Of a DNA stretch of 64,000 nt, positions 18,733 through 27,168 are shown piece after piece. The DNA is from an uncultured Sphingobacteriales bacterium (GTDB taxonomy: Bacteria > Bacteroidota > Bacteroidia > Chitinophagales > Chitinophagaceae): positions 84,896 through 148,895 of the forward strand of contig CALMQS010000098.1 in the NCBI GenBank assembly GCA_937871285.1. The letters run 5' to 3'. Every line of letters starts with the position of its first letter. Within the stretch, counting starts at the first letter, position 1. The notes under the pieces are model-generated. The model did not search any database and was not told the DNA's origin. It saw only the letters and a program-made list of their open reading frames with translations. The position numbers and the translations under genes are program-made.

Positions 18733-20382
18733 TTATATTTCAAATTCCACGTTTAACACAAATCCTTTTCCGGGCGCGGTATCCATGTTTATTTTTCCCT
18801 GGTACAATTCAATCCTGTTGCGAATATTCCGTAGGCCCATGCCATGACCGTTGTCCAGTGTAAGATCAACGCCTACACCATCATCTGTAATTACCAGTAA
18901 TACTTTATCTTCCATTTGTTCTATATGCACAGTAACATTATGCGCATGGGCATGTTTAACAATATTATTCAGTTGTTCCTGCACAATGCGGTACAGCATC
19001 AGCTTATGTCCATCCATAAGCCGGGCTTCATCGAACTGTCCTATGTCTACCCGGATCGTAACAGGCTGCACTTCTTCTATAGCCTCAGCCATACTGATCA
19101 GTGAATGCTCAAGGCCTAATTCGGCAAGGAGCGGCGGGGCAAGGTTTTTGGAAAGATTCCTCAATTCCTCAATTACCTTGTCAATATATTCATTGCTCTT
19201 CCTGAGCAAACCGTCCCTGATCTTGTCATTTGCGATGGAATGCTCGATATACAATTTTACCACTCCCAGCAACTGGTTCACATTATCGTGCAGCTCTTCC
19301 GCGAGCTTTTTGCGCTCACTTTCCTGTGTATCCATAACCGTGCGGGCTAACTGCCGGCGATATATAATTTCCTTTTCAGCCAGTTGCTGCTGCAGGTTAC
19401 GCTGTTCTGTAACGTCATGCATGGATACGATCAGCCGGAAAGCCCTTCCTTCACTGTCGCGCAAAATAGAAAAGCAATCCGTTATGATTTTATAAGACCC
19501 GTCTTTGCATATAAACCGATATTCGTTGTTGATGGTTGTAACATGCGGAATTTGCAGCGCGGCATCCATCTTATCTAATATTTTGTCTTTATCCTCCGGA
19601 TGAATATTATCTTTCCACCAGGCGTAGCCCTGTTGCAAATCTGCATCATCGTACCCAAACAGGAGCTTAATGTTTGTATTATAGTAAAGCTGGCCGCTCA
19701 GTATATTCCAGTCCCACAAGCCTTCCATAGTAGCCATACTCAGAATATTATATCGTTTCAGGCTTTCCTCTAATTGTTTTTGTTCCTTTCTCCTGTTTGT
19801 TATATTCTCCATCACAAGTATAAATACCGCAACCCCCGATTTATCTCTTACTTCATTAATAGTGATATTACAAATCAGCTTTTCCCCGCTTTTAGTGGTA
19901 ATGCCCGCAACATTTTTCATCCTGTTGAGCTTCCCCTGCTTCAGCATCATATCCCAGTATTCCAGCTCTACATTATCTTCAGTTTTTATAATCAAACTGT
20001 AATGTTGTTTTAGCAGCCCGGTTATTTCGTAGCCTGTTAGCGCACAAAAGAAAGGATTGGCATAGAGAAATACGCCATTATTGTTTAAGCGGGCTATGCC
20101 CAGGTTGGTTTCCGATAAAATCGTTTCCAGCTCGTTGTGGTTAAAAACAAGGGTATCATATTTTTCCTTAAAATATTTACTGTTGCGACGGATAATAAGA
20201 TAGATAACGATTGCCGTTAAGCCCACAAAAGCTACCCCCTTAAAGCTTTGCATATAGTGATACAGCCTTATATCGTTTCCAAAAGCCTGTAGCAGGAGAT
20301 AATCGGTACAGAGTATCCATACCAGGGCTATAAGAAGGAAGATAACTACAGCCTGAACGGTTGATAACGGGCGTCCTTTCAT
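18733..20382 (-). CDS. PAS-domain sensor histidine kinase (NarL/LuxR-partner type)
   Basis: 549 residues. Two N-terminal membrane helices (about residues 8-31 and 45-67) are separated by a very short loop. A coiled stretch and two PAS domains follow: one near 80-195 (ETILSETNLGIARLNNNGVFLYANPFFCALTGYE) and one near 205-335, ending in a PAC motif. The dimerisation domain is HisKA_3, with phospho-acceptor His365 in KKLAEELHDNVNQLLG. The HATPase_c domain has VKHAHAHNVTV, DDGVGVDLT and GHGMGLRNIRNR. Such kinases usually signal to NarL-type response regulators; none is adjacent, so it is an orphan here. It converges on the ABC-F gene. Confidence 0.92.
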   Translation of the reverse strand: MKGRPLSTVQAVVIFLLIALVWILCTDYLLLQAFGNDIRLYHYMQSFKGVAFVGLTAIVIYLIIRRNSKYFKEKYDTLVFNHNELETILSETNLGIARLNNNGVFLYANPFFCALTGYEITGLLKQHYSLIIKTEDNVELEYWDMMLKQGKLNRMKNVAGITTKSGEKLICNITINEVRDKSGVAVFILVMENITNRRKEQKQLEESLKRYNILSMATMEGLWDWNILSGQLYYNTNIKLLFGYDDADLQQGYAWWKDNIHPEDKDKILDKMDAALQIPHVTTINNEYRFICKDGSYKIITDCFSILRDSEGRAFRLIVSMHDVTEQRNLQQQLAEKEIIYRRQLARTVMDTQESERKKLAEELHDNVNQLLGVVKLYIEHSIANDKIRDGLLRKSNEYIDKVIEELRNLSKNLAPPLLAELGLEHSLISMAEAIEEVQPVTIRVDIGQFDEARLMDGHKLMLYRIVQEQLNNIVKHAHAHNVTVHIEQMEDKVLLVITDDGVGVDLTLDNGHGMGLRNIRNRIELYQGKINMDTAPGKGFVLNVEFEI

Positions 20383-20490
20383 ACAATTAATTTACCGGCA
20401 CACAGCACAGCCTGAAATTTATTAATTAATTATTCAAATTAATAACTTATTTTTTGATTTAACACGCAATATACGTGGAAACACAGGCGA

Positions 20491-21444
20491 ATGGCAAATG
20501 ATCAAATAACAGATAATCGCGGCAGGCATCATAAAAAGCCAGTACCGGCAGAAATGATCAGCACCCGGCGAACCTGGGTGAAGACGATTATCAGCTTTAT
20601 ACTGTATGTTGGCGTATATTATTATTTTTTTCATGATAATATAAAATGGCTTATTATACTTACCTCCGTTATTCTTTTGCATGAAGCCGGTCATTTCATT
20701 GCTATGAAAAGCTTTGGATATAAAGATGTACAGATGTTTTTTGTGCCTTTTGTCGGTGCGTTTGTTTCGGGTGAACCACGGGTGGTTTCGCGCCGGCAAC
20801 GTATTATAACCCTGCTGGCAGGACCCGTTCCGGGTATGCTCATCGGGCTGGTATTTTTTTTGATCTTTCTTCAAAATCAGCAGCCTGTATATTACCAGCT
20901 ATCGTTTGTGCTGGTAATGCTCAATGCATTTAATCTTTTGCCGGTTACACCTTTAGATGGAGGACAGTTGCTTGAGAATATCTTTTTCCGCGCAGGAGAA
21001 AAAATACAACTGGCTTTTCTTATTGTATCTGCCCTGCTCTTGTTTTACCTGGCATTATACACCCGCAACTATTTAATCGTATTTATTGTGTGGATCATTG
21101 TTATACGCTACCGGAGCATCAGCACCATCAGCCGGGTGAGGGACACGCTGGACAAAGAAAGCCTGTCGTATCATACCACCTTTGGAACACTTACCGATGA
21201 AGCATATATGGCAATTAGGAAAACGATGATAAAACATATTAAGGCCCTGAAACAATATGATCCGGAAATTGTTTCAACTGATGAGGAAGCTGTGGTGGCA
21301 CATCTTAATAAAATATTAGTTCCTCCTGTACAAAACGAAATAACTTTAAAAGGAAAACTTCTTATTGCTATACTTTGGATTATGCTGATGATCATTCCCT
21401 TTGTGGTGTATAGCAAATATGCGCCCGGATATATACTGGAATAA
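20491..21444 (+). CDS. Site-2 protease family membrane metallopeptidase (M50)
   Basis: 317 residues. The zinc site is HEAGH in VILLHEAGHFIAMKSFG, with the third ligand in NLLPVTPLDGGQLLE. About six hydrophobic segments place it in the cytoplasmic membrane. Members of the family cut transmembrane proteins, often anti-sigma factors, but no PDZ domain or candidate substrate is visible here. The C-terminal region (about residues 210-290) is soluble and charged and is followed by a last membrane helix. It is divergent from the histidine kinase; a functional link is only a guess. Confidence 0.88.
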   Translation: MANDQITDNRGRHHKKPVPAEMISTRRTWVKTIISFILYVGVYYYFFHDNIKWLIILTSVILLHEAGHFIAMKSFGYKDVQMFFVPFVGAFVSGEPRVVSRRQRIITLLAGPVPGMLIGLVFFLIFLQNQQPVYYQLSFVLVMLNAFNLLPVTPLDGGQLLENIFFRAGEKIQLAFLIVSALLLFYLALYTRNYLIVFIVWIIVIRYRSISTISRVRDTLDKESLSYHTTFGTLTDEAYMAIRKTMIKHIKALKQYDPEIVSTDEEAVVAHLNKILVPPVQNEITLKGKLLIAILWIMLMIIPFVVYSKYAPGYILE

Positions 21445-21556
21445 GAGCAGCAGTTTGAAATAACGGATGTGCTGATTGAAATGTCTTTTGCTGATCTTTG
21501 CCTTAGTGTTATACGTTAAAGAAAAAGCAAAAAATAACAAATTAAATATCAATGCC

Positions 21557-22804
21557 ATGTTCAGTGATTATGCGTTTACGGTAACAGAGAGGTTTATGCG
21601 CTATGTTCAAACCGACACCCAGTCGGATCCTCAATCATCATCATTTCCTTCAACCGAAAAGCAAAAGAACCTTTCACGTTTGCTGGTAAAAGAATTGCAG
21701 GCGATGGGTATTACCGGTGCGGCGCTGGATGAGCACGGGTATGTGTATGCTACGCTTGCATCCAATACCGGGAAAAAAACACCGGTTATTTGCTTCTGCT
21801 CGCATGTAGATACTTCACCTGATTGCAGCGGCCAGGGAGTGAAACCGCTTTTACACCGGAATTACGATGGGAAAGATATTGTTTTACCGGACGATACCAG
21901 CCAGGTAATGCGCGTAGCCGACCATCCTTACCTGCAGCAAAAGACAGGCGAAGATATTATTACCGCCTCCGGAACCACTTTGCTGGGAGCCGATGATAAA
22001 GCTGGAGTGGCGGTGATCATGGATATGCTGCATTTTTTCGCTACACATCCTCATGTAAAGCATGGCACTATTAAAATATTATTTACGCCCGATGAAGAAA
22101 TCGGAAGGGGAGTGGATAAAGTGGATTTGAAAAAGTTAGGCGCCGATTTCGGCTATACTTTAGATGCAGGCGAACGTGGCGTATTTGAAGACGAGACTTT
22201 TTCGGCGGATAGTGTTACCATTACTTTTAATGGTGTGAGCGCACACCCCGGCTATGCTAAAGGTAAAATGGTAAACGCTATAAAAGTGGCTTCCGCTTTC
22301 ATAGCATCGTTACCCCGGGATTGGCTGTCTCCCGAAACCACCGAAGGCAGGGAAGGCTTTGTTCATCCCGTTCATATTAACGGCATTGCTGAAAGCGTAA
22401 GCATCCAGTTTATTCTGCGCGATTTTATTACAGCAAAATTGCAGGAGTATGCATCCCTGTTACAGCAAAAGACAGATGAAACGCTTGCACATTTTACCGG
22501 TGTTACGGCAACACTTGAAATAAAAGAGCAGTACCGCAATATGAAAGAAATACTGGACAAATATCCGAAAGTAAGTGAGTATGCAATAGAGGCAATACAA
22601 AGAGCGGGAATAGCACCTGTATTGAGCAGTGCAAGAGGCGGAACGGATGGTTCCCGTTTATCTTTCATGGGTTTACCCTGCCCTAACCTTTTTACCGGCG
22701 AAATGGCCTTTCATGGTAAGCACGAATATGTGAGTGTGCAGGATATGCAAAAAAGTGTTGAAACCATTGTGCACCTGGCAATGATCTGGGAGGAAAAAGG
22801 GTAA
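21557..22804 (+). CDS. pepT: Peptidase T (tripeptide aminopeptidase)
   Basis: A 415-residue M20-family zinc aminopeptidase that removes the N-terminal residue of tripeptides in the cytoplasm. The metal ligands are visible: CSHVDTSPD, LLGADDKAGVAVI, FTPDEEIGRG, TLDAGERG and AFHGKHEYVSV. The open frame runs back to a TTG at 21476, but the first 27 residues are not family-like; the ATG at 21557 (MFSDYAFTVTERFMRYV) gives the usual start. The gene converges on gcvP, and the 94 bases between them hold no clear terminator. Confidence 0.94.
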   Translation: MFSDYAFTVTERFMRYVQTDTQSDPQSSSFPSTEKQKNLSRLLVKELQAMGITGAALDEHGYVYATLASNTGKKTPVICFCSHVDTSPDCSGQGVKPLLHRNYDGKDIVLPDDTSQVMRVADHPYLQQKTGEDIITASGTTLLGADDKAGVAVIMDMLHFFATHPHVKHGTIKILFTPDEEIGRGVDKVDLKKLGADFGYTLDAGERGVFEDETFSADSVTITFNGVSAHPGYAKGKMVNAIKVASAFIASLPRDWLSPETTEGREGFVHPVHINGIAESVSIQFILRDFITAKLQEYASLLQQKTDETLAHFTGVTATLEIKEQYRNMKEILDKYPKVSEYAIEAIQRAGIAPVLSSARGGTDGSRLSFMGLPCPNLFTGEMAFHGKHEYVSVQDMQKSVETIVHLAMIWEEKG

Positions 22805-22898
22805 GATGAAATTCACTATTGACCCTGACTATTGACCTTTTCACAAAAGGATACGTCATATTATGGTTAACCCAACACTATGTGTTGTACATCATCTC

Positions 22899-25814
22899 TT
22901 AACCCTTTTCCGCTTCCATATAGCTTTCTACAGGCTCACAGGTGCAAACCAGGTTTCTGTCGCCGTATGTATTGTTTATCCGTGAAACGCTTGGCCAAAA
23001 CTTATTGCTGGTAATATACGAAAGGGGGAAAGCGGCTTCCTGCCTGCTGTAAGCCTGCTTCCATTCATCGGCGCATACGGTATGCATGGTATGCGGCGCA
23101 TTTTTAAGCGGGTTATCTGTTTTACTGATCTTTCCCGATTCTATAGCTTTAATTTCGTGATGGATGCTGATCAGGGCTTCACAGAACCGGTCTAACTCCG
23201 CTTTATCTTCACTTTCCGTAGGTTCAATCATAATGGTTCCGGCAACGGGAAAGCTCATGGTGGGTGCATGAAAGCCATAATCCATCAATCGCTTGGCTAC
23301 ATCCTCCGCTTCCACTCCTGAACTGGTTTTAAAAGGCCGAAGGTCTACTATAAACTCATGCGCACAGGTGCCATTAGCGCCGAGATACAGGATATCAAAA
23401 TACTTTTCCAGTCTTGCCCTCATATAGTTGGCATTTAAAATGGCATATTCCGTTGCAGCTTTCACTCCTTCCGCTCCCAGTAATTTTATATAAGCATAGC
23501 TGATCAGCAATATAGATGCTGAGCCATAGGGGGCAGCACTTACCGCTCCACGGGCATCCGGCAGTAAGGAATATTTCTCTTTAATTGTTCCGTTATAATT
23601 GTTGATATGAGCGGGCAGGTAAGGGGCAAGATGTGCTTTGGCGCAAATAGGCCCCATACCCGGGCCGCCGCCGCCGTGCGGAATAGCAAAGGTTTTGTGC
23701 AGGTTAAGATGGCATATATCTGCACCAATGGTTCCCGGCGAGGTTAAGCCGCACTGTGCATTCATATTGGCGCCATCCATATATACCTGTCCGCCATTGT
23801 TGTGTATTATCGCGCATATTTCTTTAATGCTTTCTTCAAACACGCCATGGGTAGAAGGATAAGTTACCATCAGCGCAGCAAGTGTATCCTTATATTTGGC
23901 GGCTTTCTCTTTCAGATCGGCAACATCTATATGTCCTTCTTCATCGCTCTTTATTACCACTACTTTCATGCCGGCCAGTACTGCCGAAGCGGGATTGGTA
24001 CCGTGGGCAGAAATAGGGATAAGTACCACATCCCGCTTTTCATCACCTGCGGCTTTATGGTATCTTTTTATGGTAAGCAAACCGGCATATTCGCCCTGCG
24101 CACCGCTGTTGGGCTGTAAACTACAGGCATCAAATCCTGTAATAGCGCAGAGATACTCGCTTAATGCATCAATAATATGCGCATAGCCCTTTGCCTGGTA
24201 AGCCGGCACAAAAGGGTGAATATGCGCAAACTCCGGCCAGCTTACAGGCATCATTTCCGTGGCGGCATTAAGTTTCATGGTGCAGCTACCCAGCGAAATC
24301 ATGGAAGTAATAAGGGAAAGATCTTTGTTTTCCAGTAACCTGATGTAACGCATCATTTGGCTTTCGCTGTGATGGGTATTAAATACCGGATGAGTGAGGT
24401 ACCTGCTTTTGCGGATGGCATAATCCGGTATATTGTCGGGTAAATCGTCTTCACTAAAGGTAAGCGATACCCCGCTATGTCCTGAAGCTTCCGCAAAAAT
24501 ATAAAGGATGTCGAGCACGTCTTTTTGCGAAGTGGTTTCATCTATGGAGATACCCAGATGCTTTTCATCAAAATACCTGAAATTCACTTCATTGGCTTCC
24601 GCTATGGATTTTATTTTTGCAGCGCTGGTTACCGCTATTTTAAGTGTATCAAAGTAATGCTTATTGCCGTTGATATAGCCCAGATCATTTAATCCGTCTG
24701 ATAAAGTTTTTGCCAGAACCGTTATTCGTGTAGCAATGGCTTTCAGCCTTTCCGGCCCATGATATACAGCATACATTGCCGCCATATTGGCCAGCAATGC
24801 CTGAGCGGTACAAATATTGGAAGTGGCTTTTTCTCTTTTAATATGTTGTTCCCTTGTTTGCAAAGCCATTCTCAGCGCCCTGTTGCCCTGGGTATCAATG
24901 CTTACACCTATTATCCGTCCGGGCACGATCCTTTTAAACGCTTCCTTTGTAGCGAAAAAACCGGCATGTGGCCCGCCAAATCCTACAGGCACACCAAAAC
25001 GCTGTGCAGAGCCCACAGCCACATCGGCGCCCAGTTCACCAGGGGCAGTGAGCAGCGTAAGCGCCAGCAGGTCGGTAGCCATTACCACATATCCGTTAAC
25101 AGCGTGTACCGCACTAATAAAATTCCGGTAATCATTTACCGATCCGTTATTATCAGGATACTGAACTATAGCGCCGAAAAAATGCTCATCTATGGCAGCG
25201 GTTCCATATTCTCCAAATACAAGTTCCACACCTATTGGTTCAGCGCGGGTCATAAGCACATCAATGGTTTGGGGAAATAAGGCTGTATCTACAAAAAACC
25301 TTGGTTTGGCAGGTGCGCCTGATTTATTTACCTGATGAAACAGCATAGACATCGCTTCGGCTGCGGCGGTGGCTTCATCCAAAAGAGAAGCGTTCGCAAA
25401 TGGCAATGCCGTAAGATCGGCAATCACTGTTTGAAAATTAAGCAGGCTTTCCAGTCTTCCCTGTGAAATTTCTGCCTGGTAAGGCGTATACTGTGTATAC
25501 CATCCCGGGTTTTCAAAAATATTTCTTTGTATCACCGAAGGGGTTATCGTTCCATAATATCCCTGCCCTATATATGTTTTAAATACCTTATTTAGCTGTG
25601 CCGTTTTCTTCAATTCCTGCAAATACTCATATTCATTTTGGGGCGCCGGGAGAGCGGGCACCGAAGGGATGCGTATAGCTGAGGGTACCGTTTTTTCAAT
25701 AAGTTCATTCATCGAAGAAACGCCAATGGTTCCAAGCATTTTTTTCCGGTCAGCTTTATTGGGGCCTATATGCCTGGAACGAAACTCATTTGCCTGTAAA
25801 TCAAATACATTCAT
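22899..25814 (-). CDS. gcvP: Glycine dehydrogenase (decarboxylating), P protein of the glycine cleavage system
   Basis: A 971-residue PLP enzyme, the fused full-length form. It decarboxylates glycine and passes the aminomethyl group to the lipoyl H protein. Signatures are FRSRHIGPNKADRKKML at the N-terminus, GYYGTITPSVIQRNI, and the PLP-lysine region NLHKTFAIPHGGGGPGMGPI. Other glycine cleavage genes are not in the window, which is usual because gcvP often stands alone in Bacteroidota. There is no sign of truncation. Confidence 0.97.
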   Translation of the reverse strand: MNVFDLQANEFRSRHIGPNKADRKKMLGTIGVSSMNELIEKTVPSAIRIPSVPALPAPQNEYEYLQELKKTAQLNKVFKTYIGQGYYGTITPSVIQRNIFENPGWYTQYTPYQAEISQGRLESLLNFQTVIADLTALPFANASLLDEATAAAEAMSMLFHQVNKSGAPAKPRFFVDTALFPQTIDVLMTRAEPIGVELVFGEYGTAAIDEHFFGAIVQYPDNNGSVNDYRNFISAVHAVNGYVVMATDLLALTLLTAPGELGADVAVGSAQRFGVPVGFGGPHAGFFATKEAFKRIVPGRIIGVSIDTQGNRALRMALQTREQHIKREKATSNICTAQALLANMAAMYAVYHGPERLKAIATRITVLAKTLSDGLNDLGYINGNKHYFDTLKIAVTSAAKIKSIAEANEVNFRYFDEKHLGISIDETTSQKDVLDILYIFAEASGHSGVSLTFSEDDLPDNIPDYAIRKSRYLTHPVFNTHHSESQMMRYIRLLENKDLSLITSMISLGSCTMKLNAATEMMPVSWPEFAHIHPFVPAYQAKGYAHIIDALSEYLCAITGFDACSLQPNSGAQGEYAGLLTIKRYHKAAGDEKRDVVLIPISAHGTNPASAVLAGMKVVVIKSDEEGHIDVADLKEKAAKYKDTLAALMVTYPSTHGVFEESIKEICAIIHNNGGQVYMDGANMNAQCGLTSPGTIGADICHLNLHKTFAIPHGGGGPGMGPICAKAHLAPYLPAHINNYNGTIKEKYSLLPDARGAVSAAPYGSASILLISYAYIKLLGAEGVKAATEYAILNANYMRARLEKYFDILYLGANGTCAHEFIVDLRPFKTSSGVEAEDVAKRLMDYGFHAPTMSFPVAGTIMIEPTESEDKAELDRFCEALISIHHEIKAIESGKISKTDNPLKNAPHTMHTVCADEWKQAYSRQEAAFPLSYITSNKFWPSVSRINNTYGDRNLVCTCEPVESYMEAEKG

Positions 25815-25986
25815 ATAAACAGCATTGAACTTTTTATAAAAAGATGTGCAAATTTAGGATGAAAGCATCAGATGTGAAGCAGATTGTGCAAAGCTGGCAA
25901 ACGATTGTGGATAAGCTTACGCATTGTTTTTTTTATTCCCAGGGGGAAGCAATACAACGTTGAGATTTCCGCTATCTTCAACGTCT

Positions 25987-26229
25987 TTATTGCCTGGATT
26001 GTGTAAGCGGTTGCGTTAAGCCATATTTGATGGGCAGATAATCTTCCGCGTGCAACTCCGGCTGAAATGTGCCAAACATTTTATCCCATATAATTAAAAA
26101 CATACCCATGTTCTTATCCAGGTATGTAGGATTAGAAGCGTGATGAACACGATGGGTTCCATCGTAATATGATTGCAAAAATAACGGATTGCAGGTGTAA
26201 TCTGGCGTATCTTGCATTTTGTTTGGCAA
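25987..26229 (-). pseudogene. Remnant of a sterol desaturase / fatty acid hydroxylase gene
   Basis: An 80-codon frame contains a well-conserved internal piece of the family: HRVHHASNPTYLDKNMGMF and WDKMFGTFQPE, including the last His-box (HRVHH). Residues before THRVHH do not look like the family, which should have several membrane helices and earlier HxxxH boxes. The frame stops soon after IKYGLTQPL, where full proteins continue. Both ends are therefore missing, and the 5' end abuts the divergent YkgJ-type gene. It is probably a decayed remnant left by deletion, not a working enzyme. Confidence 0.75.
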
Positions 26230-26268
26230 TTGCTTAACCTGCCGTGTAGCGTTAATGATATTTTATTG

Positions 26269-26796
26269 ATGGAAGAACATACAAAAAACGGTTCAGCTTT
26301 TACATCCGGCAAATGGAAGGATGCAGAATGGCAAAAGAAGTCTGCTTCCCAATATAAAGCTTACGCCCGGATGCTGCAAAAAGGCGATAAGAATCAAATA
26401 TTGAAACGTTTACCTGACTTGCATGAAGCTGCTTTTGCCGCTATAGATTGCCTGAACTGTGCCGCCTGTTGTAAAAATTACTCTCCCCGTTTTAAAACAC
26501 CGGACATAAAACGCATCAGTAAACATCTCAGCATGAAAGAAAGCAGGTTTATTGACACTTACCTCCGGCTGGATGAGGATGGTGATTATGTGGTAAAGCA
26601 AACACCATGTCCTTTCCTTGGTGATGACAATCGCTGTAGTATTTATGATGTTCGCCCCTCAGACTGCGAGCGGTTTCCATATACCAATGAAGATGTTCTT
26701 GTAAACCGCGCCCGGATTACTTTAAAAAACGCCACGTTTTGTCCTGCTGTGTTTTTTGTATTGGAAAAACTCCTGGAAGCGAAGCAGAATGTTTAA
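26269..26796 (+). CDS. YkgJ-family cysteine cluster protein
   Basis: A 175-residue soluble protein with the Cys-rich metal-binding pattern of the YkgJ (CxxCxxCC) family: DCLNCAACCKNY near residue 70, QTPCPFLGDDNRCSIYDVRPSDCERFPY, and a last Cys in NATFCPAV. The cluster probably binds zinc or an iron-sulfur centre; the role is unknown. The frame opens at 26212, but those codons overlap the desaturase remnant; the ATG at 26269 (MEEHTKNGSAF) is the likelier start. Confidence 0.85.
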   Translation: MEEHTKNGSAFTSGKWKDAEWQKKSASQYKAYARMLQKGDKNQILKRLPDLHEAAFAAIDCLNCAACCKNYSPRFKTPDIKRISKHLSMKESRFIDTYLRLDEDGDYVVKQTPCPFLGDDNRCSIYDVRPSDCERFPYTNEDVLVNRARITLKNATFCPAVFFVLEKLLEAKQNV

Positions 26797-27168
26797 CTGT
26801 GAACTGAAAGAACGACAAAATAACAGCGAATGGGATAGCTCAATAGATTTTCCGGCATTGCGGGCACAGGGATGTTGTATAATTGACTAAACGATGAGCG
26901 ATCAGCCCCTGGCGTAAGGTATAGGGATAGGGTATAGGGTATAGGGTTGTGAGGTGTAAGTGTACTTAGCTGCGGTACTGCTATTGCGCTCCTGCGTCAC
27001 ACTCTTCTCCTGTGTTAACGCTATGCAACTTTTGCACTGCCGGACAACCCTGTCCCGTCAAGGCCGGGATCATAGGAGCTATCAGTTGCTCTTGATCAGA
27101 TAAGTATACTAACCACAGGCTGATTGTTTCTCACTTTTCACGTCTCACGCCTCATTTTTCACTACCGA
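26797..27168. other. Intergenic stretch with dispersed repeats
   Basis: No gene is supported in these 372 bases. It holds the GTATAGGG/tail element also found at the right window edge (described separately). From 27124 it also has a run of CTCAC/TTCAC words (CTCACTTTTCACGTCTCACG) that recurs in variant form at about 34770, 36525 and, reversed, at 48440. Confidence 0.6.
26913..27000 (+). repeat. Dispersed intergenic repeat, copy 1
   Basis: A run of GTATAGGG-type units is followed by TTGTGAGGTGTAAGTGTACT, then TAGCTGCGGTACTGCTATTG and CGCTCCTG. The same order of words appears at 63913-64000. The copies differ by scattered substitutions and small indels. Both copies lie immediately downstream of genes, in the same orientation. 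Confidence 0.85.
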
